Assembly: GCA_034387635.1 (NCBI GenBank)
Contig: JAOANU010000004.1
Coordinates: 868,001-932,000, forward strand
Length of the DNA: 64,000 bases
Origin: Rhodosporidiobolus odoratus
Taxonomy: Eukaryota; Basidiomycota; Microbotryomycetes; Sporidiobolales; Sporidiobolaceae
Direction: 5' to 3'
In this document: in pieces, positions 53,854 to 63,019 of the stretch
How positions within the stretch are numbered: position 1 is the first letter of the stretch
Layout of the letters: each line of letters opens with the position of its first letter
Position numbers and translations under genes: made by a program
The notes under the pieces: generated by a model
Told to the model about the DNA's origin: nothing
The model's input: only the letters and a program-made list of their open reading frames with translations
Databases searched by the model: none

Positions 53854-55422
53854 ATGCCGCCCTTTCCCTCTGCGCCTTTATCTCAACAAGGAGCCTCGTC
53901 CCAAGATTGGAAGCCTGCCGTGTCCACAAACGGATCAACCCGCAGTGCCGCCTCCGACCTTCGCCGCGCCAAAATGCTGGAAACCGCCAGTAAGGAGGCG
54001 GAAGCTCGGCGAGCAGCCTTCGAGGAAGAAGAGAGGCGGCGGGCCGCCGTGATTGAGGAGGAGCCAGAGCAAGCGGATGCAGAGTCTCAGGCGCGTCTCT
54101 CTCAACCCCCCCTCGGCACCGGCAACGATGCCGACGTCGAAGTCCTCCTCCGAAAGCGACGCGAGCTTGCGGAGGAGGCAGAAATTCTCGACCGAATCCT
54201 CAGCAAGAAGACGGCCGGAACTCGTCTTCCCATTCCGGAGGGGGCTCTCCCTCCGGGGGTCCAGTATGGTCCTCCCTCACCTCCGTATGTCCCGCCACCC
54301 GGTATGGGCCCCGGCGTTACCTACGCTCAGCCTTTCTCTCCGCCGCGCCCCGGAGTCACCCTTGTCCACGCTCACTTCAAGAAGTTGTCGCCTCCCAAGC
54401 CGTGGATGGGCGTATTTTTGAGACGCGAGTTGGAGGATTGGATTGAGAGTGCCTCGGGGTACCTCGCTAGTCATGGCGTCAAGAACGATCATTGGCTCAA
54501 TAAGGTCTCGACTCCTTCGGCGGATTACGCTGTTAGGTCGTTGTTTTCCGCTGAGTCAAAGTCCTCTTCTTCCATCTCTCCCCTCTCCTGGTTTTCGAAC
54601 TGGGTTCGCCCTTACGACATTTTTTGCCCTCACCAGGTGTGGATGGCGATGAGGGATCAGTGGCCTGATCCTACTGCGTCCGAAGACGCCTACCATCGTT
54701 ACCGGCAGGTCAAGCAGGGTTCTCTCAAGGTTGTTGAGTTTGCGTCCCACATCCAGTCCCTGGCCGCCAACTGCGTCGACTACTCAATCGGCGATAACGA
54801 CCTACGGGATACTTTCTTCCATGGTCTCTCTTCGGCCGCCCGCAACTACGTTCGCGGGGTTTTGGCTTCTCGGGAAGCATCAACTGGGATCAAGTCTAAG
54901 TTGACTTTTTCTCAATTGGTTTCGGTCTCTACCCATTATGATGCACTCGAAGCTACTACTTCTTCTCGCTCCTCTCCTTTCTCTCCCACTCCTGCGTCCT
55001 CGTCGTCGCACTCCCGTGCGGCCAAAGCATCGGTGTCCTCTTCTTCTACTCCCACTCCCGCCGCCACTTCCGCTGCCGCTCCCGCGCAGACTACTCGGTC
55101 CGACATTCCGTGGGTCGAACAAGCGGCAACATGGCAGTCGTACAACCCCATGTCGAAGAAGTCGGAATGGTTCCAAGCCGATGCTCGGCAGCCGTCCAAG
55201 ACGGTCAAGTGTTACAACTGCGGGCGAGCCGGTAACCATCTCTCTGTAGCGTGCCCGAACGCTCGGAAGGATCCTCGGGTGGTGGTATTGGCAGCAGTTC
55301 GGCCTACGTTAAGTCCCTCCACTCCTTCGCCTTCCTCTAGTGCAGAGGCGGACCCAGCACCTTCCTCCACTCCTGCTGGTTCGGGAGACGCGGCGGGAAA
55401 CGCCGCGGGCGAGGAGGTTTAA
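53854..55422 (+). CDS. Gag-like polyprotein of the gypsy element (intact frame)
   Basis: 522 codons from ATG 53854 (MPPFPSAPLSQQGASSQDWK) to TAA 55420-55422. A helical, Glu/Arg-rich region covers about residues 28-115. A Pro-rich linker (PPYVPPPGMGPGV) is followed by the retrotransposon gag core (HFKKLSPPKPWMGVFLRREL, QWPDPTASEDAYHRYRQVKQ, GSLKVVEFASHIQSLAANCV). Next come a Ser/Ala-rich linker and a zinc knuckle of CX2CX4HX4C form (CYNCGRAGNHLSVAC, about residues 453-467). The same frame stays open upstream of the ATG to about 53604 with coding-like Ser/Arg-rich content but no ATG. The real product may therefore be longer through splicing or an undetected start. Gag packages the element RNA into virus-like particles. 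Confidence 0.85.
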   Translation: MPPFPSAPLSQQGASSQDWKPAVSTNGSTRSAASDLRRAKMLETASKEAEARRAAFEEEERRRAAVIEEEPEQADAESQARLSQPPLGTGNDADVEVLLRKRRELAEEAEILDRILSKKTAGTRLPIPEGALPPGVQYGPPSPPYVPPPGMGPGVTYAQPFSPPRPGVTLVHAHFKKLSPPKPWMGVFLRRELEDWIESASGYLASHGVKNDHWLNKVSTPSADYAVRSLFSAESKSSSSISPLSWFSNWVRPYDIFCPHQVWMAMRDQWPDPTASEDAYHRYRQVKQGSLKVVEFASHIQSLAANCVDYSIGDNDLRDTFFHGLSSAARNYVRGVLASREASTGIKSKLTFSQLVSVSTHYDALEATTSSRSSPFSPTPASSSSHSRAAKASVSSSSTPTPAATSAAAPAQTTRSDIPWVEQAATWQSYNPMSKKSEWFQADARQPSKTVKCYNCGRAGNHLSVACPNARKDPRVVVLAAVRPTLSPSTPSPSSSAEADPAPSSTPAGSGDAAGNAAGEEV

Positions 55423-55439
55423 GGGAACCTCACTCGCCC
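55395..55439 (+). promoter_or_regulatory. Candidate -1 programmed ribosomal frameshift signal (gag/pol)
   Basis: GGGAAAC at 55395-55401 sits in exact gag register (G GGA AAC), the X-XXY-YYZ slippery form. After a 5-nt spacer (55402-55406) comes a stem: GGGCGAG and GAGGTT (55407-55419) pair with AACCTC (55426-55431) and CTCGCCC (55433-55439), with one bulged A at 55432. The hexanucleotide loop begins with the gag stop codon TAA. A -1 slip moves the ribosome into the frame that stays open into pol. Confidence 0.8.
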
Positions 55440-56770
55440 TCTAATTCGCCCCCTTTCCCTCTTAATATCCCCTCCTACGATGACACGGCGAAACGAGTTG
55501 GTTTGGCAGATTGTTTCTGCCGGATCATCCTCGACCGAATTGAGTCTGAGGAGGGTCCCGCCATTTCATCTGATCGTTTACGAGATTGGGCTCTCTCCAC
55601 CTCGTTGACGTCGTTGTCTTGCCCGCAGGATTCTCCCTTTCCTCATCTCTTGCCGTCGTTTTCGCATCCTCCGTCGGTTCTCTTGACCGCGGTGACGACC
55701 ACCCCTTCTCCCTTGTCGTCGCCTCCTACATCTACTTCTAAGCTACTTCCTTCTTCTTCCGTCCCTTCTCCCCCATCTCCGCTACTCGTTGCATCCCCTA
55801 CTCCCGCTACTAGCTCTACTCGCTCTAGTATAGCTGCTGGAACGGTGCAATCGAGTACTGAGTCTCTTCCTTCGCCCTTGCTGCAGGAAGGTTCACTCGA
55901 GAAGGTCCGCAAGAATCGACGACCCAAAGTCAAGCCGGCGAAACGCTCGCCAGAACTGGAAGTTGCTCCAGAGCCTCTGACCCTGCCTGCGGTCGTGGCG
56001 GACACCTTGGTTCACGCCCTCGTCGATTCTGGGTCGCAGGCCGACCTGATTTCGTCCTCCCTCGCTCACTCCCTCGGCCTTGACTTCAAGCGTCTACTTG
56101 TACCGATACACGCCGACCTCGGAACCGACTCACATTCAACTCGTCTGTTGGTTTACACCTCGACGTCCATCAAGGTCGGGGACAACCTTCTGCCTCGACG
56201 ATCGTTCTTCGTCGCCGCGCGACAGGTATCGACGTCATCTTGGGCGTACCCTGGATGCGGGATACCAACATGGCTATTTCAGCTGACAAGGTCTTCTACG
56301 TACCGCGAGGACCTTTCGAGGAGGTTTACAACTCCCAATCTGGACGTTTTCACCTACAACCGGAGGCTAACTTTGAGCAGCTCGGTTACACCAATTCTCC
56401 CATGCCGACGGACGTCATGAGTCGTTTCACTCTGTGCGCGCTAGTAGCAGGGGTCGAAGGGTTGGACGACTTCGTCGACTACGAACCCCATAACCCCCTT
56501 CTCGACGAAGAGGATGACGACTCAAACCAACCTGACTTATCGGCGGCGGAAGCCGCTGAGTCTCTTTCTTCTCTCGTTGAGGAGTTTGCTGACGTCTTGG
56601 TGACTGAACTTCCCTCTCGTCTCCCTCCCAATCGCCCGGTTCAACATTCTATCGATCTTATCGACGAAGAGCGGAAGATTCGTCCTCGGGTTCTCCCTCT
56701 TCCTAATCGTTATGTGCAGCAGTTCCGCGCACAACTCCACCAAGTTTGTGGAGACCGGGTATTGGGCACC
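55402..56770 (+). pseudogene. Truncated, frameshifted pol (protease and start of RT)
   Basis: Read in -1 relative to gag, the frame is open across the gag stop and continues through LADCFCRIILDRI and a Ser/Pro-rich linker into an aspartic protease. The active-site motif LVDSGSQADLIS is intact (Asp-Ser-Gly at 56024-56032). Near 56225-56235 the conserved reading jumps to another frame; it then continues through MRDTNMAISADKVFYV to the linker before RT (VQHSIDLIDEERKIRPRVLP). Near 56735 it jumps again, into a short FVETGYWAPAAKS stretch that should precede the RT fingers, and there homology-like sequence ends. The first break falls inside the protease, so no active enzyme is expected. The rest of pol is missing. 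Confidence 0.75.
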
Positions 56771-56986
56771 CGCAGCCAAGTCGCGTGTGTGTTGTCTTAC
56801 TTTGAGGTCTTGATGCAGGATAAAGACAACCGATTCTTGCAGGGCAGGCTGCAAGGCGTCTTCAAGAGCGTCGGGGATGGCGAGCGGAAGGATTCCTCGG
56901 GCGTCCTGTATCCCTTGGAGGAGGCGCTTCTTGGTTTGCTCGCGCTGTTGATTGCGCTGGGCCTTCTGTTGAGTGGTTCTGGCCAT
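56537..56986 (-). other. Antisense open frame at the broken end of the gypsy fragment
   Basis: A minus-strand frame starts MARTTQQKAQRNQQREQTKK and continues RLLQGIQDARG. Its first ~70 codons lie beyond the point where the pol similarity stops, so that part is not a shadow of pol. The remainder is antisense to pol. The basic, Gln-rich helical start looks coding-like. It could be the 5' end of another gene or element (for example a transposase N-terminus) joined to the gypsy fragment, or chance. No family is asserted. Confidence 0.3.
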
Positions 56987-56989
56987 TGA

Positions 56990-58507
56990 AGCTGGATGCG
57001 CGCACTGGTGTGTCGAGTAGGTGAAAAGTGCAAACGGGAAAAGCGGGGTGAGCCGAGTGGGACGGTTTAACAGGAGTCAAGGTGTGAAAGTGAATGCATG
57101 CGGCTCGGACATACGAAGCGGATGCCGTGAGCAAGCTGCGCACTGCGCGGCTGCTGATGTCACCCTGAGCAAGCAAAAGCGGGGAAGAGGCAAATCTCCT
57201 TCTTTCCTTTCTTTCTCTCACTCGCTTTCAACTTGCTTTCCCCTCTCTCGCTTTTTCCACCACTCCGATCCGCTTCAGACGTCCCTACACCCGCCCAACC
57301 TCTCCGCCCTCCTTCCTCCGCTTCCGCTGCTCCTTTCAACTCCTCTCTTCCTCTCTCCTCTTTCTTCCGCTCTCTCTCCCTCGTTCGGGCTCGGAAGTAG
57401 GAGACAGACAAGCCCGGAACCGATCAGAGGTGCACTCTTCCTTCTTCTGTGTCTTTCCTCTGTGCGGCAGCTGACCTGTCATGCATGTCACCTTCTGCAA
57501 GCTTCCTCCCTCTTGTACCTCGCCCCTTACTGTCGTTACTCCGGTCTGGTCTCGTTCTCCACACACTCGTGTATGTTCCCGCTTTCCTTCTGTATAGACA
57601 GAATCAAGTGGTCTTGACTCTCCTTCCTTCTCCTACAGTTGAACAGCCTCCACCACCCGTCGCATGAGCGATCCATCTTCTCCTGAACTTACACCCTGCT
57701 GTTTCTCAGTGAGTCACTCTTCCCTTTCTGACTCACCACAGACAGAGCTCAGAGCTGACAAGGGTGAATTTTCACGAATAGGTGCCAGCGCCACTGGTGA
57801 GTTAGGGTGTTTCAGTACGCAGGGGATGGACTGGCTTGGTGCATAGGTTCTCTTTCCCTGGATGCACAGGGTTGCTATTCCTGTAGTTAGCGTAGCACGG
57901 GGATGGAAGGTGATTGCTTCGTAAGCCGGCACTTTCCTTCGTGGTCGGACGATTCCACACGGGGGCATCACGCCCTTGTTCAGACACCAAGATGAAGAGA
58001 AAAAAAACAATGGCCGCCCTCCCGCAGTGTTTCGAATAGAGTGGCGCTCAGCCACCCAGAGTCAGAATGACGATCATGCTCTCCGTACAGTCACATCAGA
58101 CCGTGAACGGGAACAGCAAGTCAGTATAGGGCAAGCAGGAAACCAGACTGAGAAGGTCAACCGTGCAGGTGGCGCCGACTCAAAGCTTCACAGCTCCACG
58201 GCTCAGTGAAACAGCCACAGGGTCGAATATCAGTCAAGCCACTGTGTCTTCTTTGAGACAAGATACACCGGGTACCTGGAAGTCTGAAGGAAGGCAGCTC
58301 GAGGAGACCCTGGTCATTTCGTCCTTTCACCTTTGTACCCAGTTCCTCGGCTGTTTGGGAGACAGGAGCGTCCGTTGCACGATTTACAGCAAGAGCAGAA
58401 GAGAGTCCGACTAGCACGGAGTAGATATACTAAGCCACCATCCTCCTCCTTCCAAGCCAAGCGAGTTCCCGGACTAAGAGCTAAGAAACAAGAACTGCAG
58501 GACGCCA
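56990..58507. other. Intergenic stretch, no gene seen
   Basis: About 1.5 kb between the broken gypsy fragment and the 3' end of KRE6/SKN1. It is CT-rich on the plus strand from 57190 to 57380. Several short open frames on both strands lack start context, splice logic or family resemblance. It may contain diverged remnants of the element, including a lost LTR, but none could be shown. Confidence 0.4.
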
Positions 58508-61500
58508 CTAAGCGCAACCAATTGCCGACAAGCGGTTCTTCGGATAAGGGCGAGGGTAAGTTGTCAAGTTGGGGCTGCAGGAAAAGTAGGTCAATCGAAG
58601 AGGATAGGGAGGAAGAGGAACGATGGCGGGCGTACTTGGTATAAACGTCGAGGTTCCGCTTGATGTAAGCAGAAGTGGCTGCGCGAGAGACAGATCGATC
58701 TCATTTGGGGAGAACGAAAAAGTTGAGGGGGAAAGCTCACGATAATCAGGCGGATCGCAACCGACATTAGCTGTTCCCTTTTGATAGACGCGAACGTAGC
58801 TGGAGTGAAGGATCGTCGGTAAGCTGCACTGGTAGTGGAGAAGAGGGACGACCCACTCAATCCTGAAGACGCCCGGGAAGGTGATCTCGGCCCAATTCGG
58901 CGACTGGAATGCGTTGGAGATGGCGAGATTGAGGTTGATGCTCTGCGGGCAGAGTGTCAGCCAGTTGCACCCGTGGACGCTGGGAATGCGACAACCCACC
59001 ATCGGCTCCACACTGATCAACCTTTGCCTAATCTCCGTTTCCGCATTCGGACCCATCGCAGCAGCAGTGATCTGCCAGCTCGGCGTATTGTTGACGAACC
59101 AGGTAATGCGACCATCAGGACCGGGCTCATACTCGAAGGCTGTGTTTGAGGGGCGAATATCGAGGGGCAGGCATCAGCGTGAGCTCGAAGAGCGCAGGGA
59201 GGTCGCCCGCGCGGTTTTGGGAGGTGATCCGGAAAAGCGGTTGTGGGAGGGAAATCGAGAATTCAACTCACAGAACGTGGAATAGCCTTTGCCATCGTAG
59301 CTCGTCGTGTCCGTTAGGGTGATCAGGGAGGCGGATTCCTGCCAGGAAAAGGATATGAGACTCAGGTCAGTGCAGAGCTACGTGAAAAAACGGACCTGGT
59401 TGACAGCACCAGTGAACAGGTCTTCAGGGTCCGAAGAGGTGGGAGGAAGGGCGACAGTCGTTTCATTCGGAGAGAAAGCGAGTGAGAACGAGCGGAAGCA
59501 ACAGGGAGACGGGCATGGAAGCAATGTCAGCTTGCCTTCGACCTGCAGCAGAACTGCTTTGGCAGCATGAGGCAAACGAGCACGTACTCTGCACCGTCCC
59601 GGTTGTGTTGTAGATCGTCATTTCGGGTGTCGTATTCTTCCAGGCGTATCCAGCGTCCATTGGGGCAAACTGCAATGAGCGATCTCGTCAGTAAGGAAGG
59701 CTAAAGCGAAGCGAAAAAGGGAGGAAAAGGGCACCTGGATAGACTGCGAAGTGGAGCCGGTACCACGCCAATCGACTTGCCTGCAAGGAACACGTAAGGT
59801 CAGGCTCTTGGCAGGAAAGACATGAGGAAGAAGCGTCGGAGTCGGAGAAAAAGCGACGTCGCAGAGGGAATGGGAGAATGGGACGCTCTGGCGTCAGGAA
59901 TGACGGAACTTACTGCTCAGTAACATCGATTTCTGGAGCACCACGGCCAATCCCGACGTGCGGACCCTGTGGGAAACCGTTTAAGACGAACTTCACGGCG
60001 ACAGTAACAGGAATGAAGCGAGACGAACCGGATGATCCTCACCCTCGCACGTGCAGGCAGACGCGCGTTGACCGGGAAGCTTAACGGACGAGAGCGAGTC
60101 AGTAAGCGTGAAAAAGGCGAAAAGAGACCTGCATACTTACGTAAGAAAGCTGGCCGCCATAATCGCGCAATCCGCTTTGTCTTGCGGCTGTAGGAGTCGC
60201 GCCATCCGGGTTGGTCTGCGCCGCACAGAGAGTAAGCACGGCGTCAACGAAGGCTAACGGCTTTTGAAGAAGGCGGACCTGATTCGGGAGAGTGCCGACA
60301 TCGCAGGAAGTGTAGGAGTACGGCCACATTCCGTCTGCGCAGGCCCTGAGTCAGCCGAGGCACCATGAGACCGAAGGATGTCCGCGTCACCATGAGACCG
60401 AAGGATGTCCGCGTAGCCAGTGAGAACGTACGATTGCTACCGCCATAGCCGGCTCGCCCTGCAGGGCCAGGTGGACAAACTGTAAGAGAACGGCAAAGAA
60501 GGAGAGAGAGAGGACGGAAGCTACCCAGGTTACCCATCGTCCATACGCCAGGCCTGTTCGAAAAAGAAGACGTCATCGCTGGGTAGACCGAATTTACCGC
60601 TCAGAGCAGCAACGAGGTTACCAGTAACCCATGGCCGTCGGCGTGCCCGGAAAGGAGCAAGATACCTCGATTCTTCCGCCGGTGAAGCTGCAAAAGAAAC
60701 CACCGTCAAGATGAAATCCGGCGACGGTATGAATGAGGGTACGCACCAGAACTTATTCCAGCTTTGCAGCATTCCTGACCTGAAGTTGAGGTCGTGGATC
60801 GGTTCTTGTGTAAGGGTGATCTCGAGCTTGCCGTCTTTTGTGGTGATTGCGTCGGGGTCGTACCACTCGTAGTCTTGAGTAGCCCACTATGGGAATAACC
60901 GGTCAAACCGCAGTGGATATCAGCAGCCAAGCGATTCGAAGGTGAAAATTGACAAGGAAGGAAGGAGGCAACGAACGTAGTGGAGATCAACGGCCTCCCA
61001 GTACGGATCGTCGCCAGGCCAGAAGGTGCGACCGTCGCGGTTGAACTGTGGACGCGGGGGAGCAGTGCGGGAAGACCGGGAGTCAGGGTTTTACACGAGT
61101 CATCGGGCATGACCTTCTCAAAAGCGGTTGGACTGCGCACCTCGTCGGAGAAAACGAGGTTGAGGGTCTCGCCATCGTGTCCCGTCATCGAGTAAGCGTC
61201 GAGTGGCGTGTCCTTGTCGACCAGGGAAGGGAGGTTGGGGATGTCGGGCACTGCATGCGGTGAGGCGGCGGCATTAGTGAAAATGTAGACACGGAAATGT
61301 GCCGAGCGCGGCGAGCGTGAAGGAGACAGTTCGAAAGGCTCTGCTTTAGCGGAAGAGGAACTGTGCGACTGACCCTGACCGCTACCATTGATACCCCCAG
61401 GTCCGAATCCAAGATCCGGTCTGACGCCTTGGTGCGCCGTCTTCCAGCTGCCAAGTATGCCGAATGCCAATCTGAATAGACAGGATCCGTGTCAGCTGAA

Positions 61501-62507
61501 GTGCGCCCCGAGCGTGTTAGGAGAAACAGCAGCTCACACAGGCCAACCAAGGAAAAGTCCTAAGATAACGAGCACGACGATGACGAGAAAGGTCGTGTCC
61601 GCCACGGTCATCCAAGTCGCCCTCTTCCACGCTTCCTTGTCGAGCAGAGCTTCAAGCTCCGGCTTGGCCTCGTGAAGATAGTCGTCGGCGTCCTCGTTAC
61701 CCTTCTCCCACAAGAAGCGACTTTCGTCGTTCCCGACAGACAGACTCGCAATTCCCAGCTGACTGCGACGGATTGCAGCGTTGTTGGTCGAGAGGAACTG
61801 TGGCCTCGGAACGCCGCCAAGCGAGCTGAGCGTTTCCGTCGGAGGTTGGTGTGTATCGAAGACCTCGACCAAGTCGCCGAAGGGCGGGAGGCTCGTCGAT
61901 GTCGAGGAAGCGCTTAGACGATGAGCGTCCCCGTAGTTGAGACGAGGGAGCTCGAGCTCTGACCCGCTCCTGGTCATGGGGGGTGTAGGGAAGTACGAAG
62001 AAGGGCGAGTGATGAGGTCGACGGCAACGTCCGAGCCAAGGTTGGACGCGCGACGGCTGAAGACGGCGGAAGGGGTCGAGGATGAGCCGGACATCGAAGA
62101 GCGGTGAGGGTAAGGGCCGTATGACCCGCCGATGGAACCGCTTTGAATGGCTGAGGCAAAGTACGAGTCAGATCGGCCCGCCAAGAAGACGCGCTAGTAC
62201 GAGACCGACCTTTGGCTGTATCTCCGAGAGGAGTGAGAGAGACCTGGCTGCCCCTCCGGGTAGGAAAAGGCGGACTCAGTCTACCACCGCTGAAGAAAGA
62301 AAGCCTCGACGCCCGATTGCTCTGCCACTCAAACTCGCCGTAAGTACTCAAGGACCTCGAACCACTGTCGCGCGGTAAGAAAGGACGATCCGGAGACAGG
62401 ACAGGCGGACTGAGACGAGTCGGAGACAGGGTGGCGGAGGATGGATGGAGAGGGTTGAAATTGGCTGGAGCAGCTGGTGCGTCTTCTGTGTGACTGGGTT
62501 GCGACAT
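58508..62507 (-). CDS. KRE6: KRE6/SKN1-type beta-1,6-glucan synthesis protein (GH16-like)
   Basis: ATG at 62507 ([20 protein letters not shown]) and stop at 58508 after [12 protein letters not shown] cytosolic Ser/Pro-rich N-terminus of about 290 residues precedes a single signal-anchor helix ([20 protein letters not shown]), a type II topology. The luminal GH16-like domain shows the family landmarks: [54 protein letters not shown], a [23 protein letters not shown] block and [19 protein letters not shown]. The catalytic ExDxxE follows in [12 protein letters not shown], then [13 protein letters not shown] and [14 protein letters not shown] near the end. Kre6/Skn1 proteins act in the ER/Golgi and are required for wall beta-1,6-glucan. 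Roughly 20 introns, one carrying a 27-bp tandem duplication. Confidence 0.92.
60361..60414. repeat. Perfect 27-bp tandem duplication in a KRE6 intron
   Basis: Two adjacent identical 27-bp units (60361-60387 and 60388-60414), beginning caccatgagaccgaaggatg. They lie in the intron between the GYGGSN and DGMWPYS exons of the KRE6/SKN1 gene. Without one copy the intron would be of ordinary length. Confidence 0.92.
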
Positions 62508-63019
62508 GACCAGGGCTGAAGGTGGTCTACGGATCTGCGAAGTAAGGAACACGTGAGTTTGAGTGAGCGCTGCAACGTGAAACGAAGAAAAGAAACGGGG
62601 CAGCGTACCACCTGAGAAAACGCTGTGCGACGCTGATGAAAAGATTTGCAGGCTCGCCAGGGCTTACGAGGGACAGCCAACAGGACTCAAGAGATTGCCA
62701 ATCGAGGCTGATCTGCGAAAGGCGTGAAACTGCCGGAGAGGGAGGAACGGCTGATCGCTGGAGGTGGTACCGGAGAGTACCGCGTCTCGGATTCAGCCGG
62801 ACTGACAGTGGAAGCAGGCAAGAGTGCGGGTAGAGTGTGTAGATCTTGCCTGAGATAGGCCGGCATAAGGGGAGCGGGGAATGGCCTACTGCAGGATTGA
62901 GCAGAGTACAACAGAGTGGAAATTGCAAAGCCTGCGAGTATACGGGAACGAGGTAGAGATAGCATGCCAAGGAGGATGTAACGACGAGAGACAAGCGAGA
63001 GAAAGGCGAAGGGAGGCGA
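62508..63019. other. Intergenic region upstream of KRE6/SKN1
   Basis: About 510 bp between the ETF-QO stop and the KRE6 start, both minus strand. A long minus-strand frame crosses it but is low complexity and ends within KRE6 exon 1 in another frame, so it is not taken as a gene. It is presumed promoter and leader. Confidence 0.45.

Larger units (their letters stand above)
53604..56989 (+). mobile_element. Degenerate, truncated Ty3/gypsy-type LTR retrotransposon
   Basis: Gag with a CCHC zinc knuckle, then in -1 frame a pol with a retropepsin-type Asp protease, arranged as in Ty3/gypsy elements. The pol frame is broken twice and ends at the very start of reverse transcriptase. No RT active-site box, RNase H or integrase is present, and no LTR pair or primer-binding site was recognised. 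It is therefore a 5' fragment of an element that has lost most of pol. The outer limits given are those of the recognisable coding part. Confidence 0.8.

Noticed and set aside
53370..57600. LTR pair flanking the gypsy fragment
   Set aside because: No matching direct repeats were found by eye between the two flanks; given the truncated pol, the 3' LTR is probably missing.
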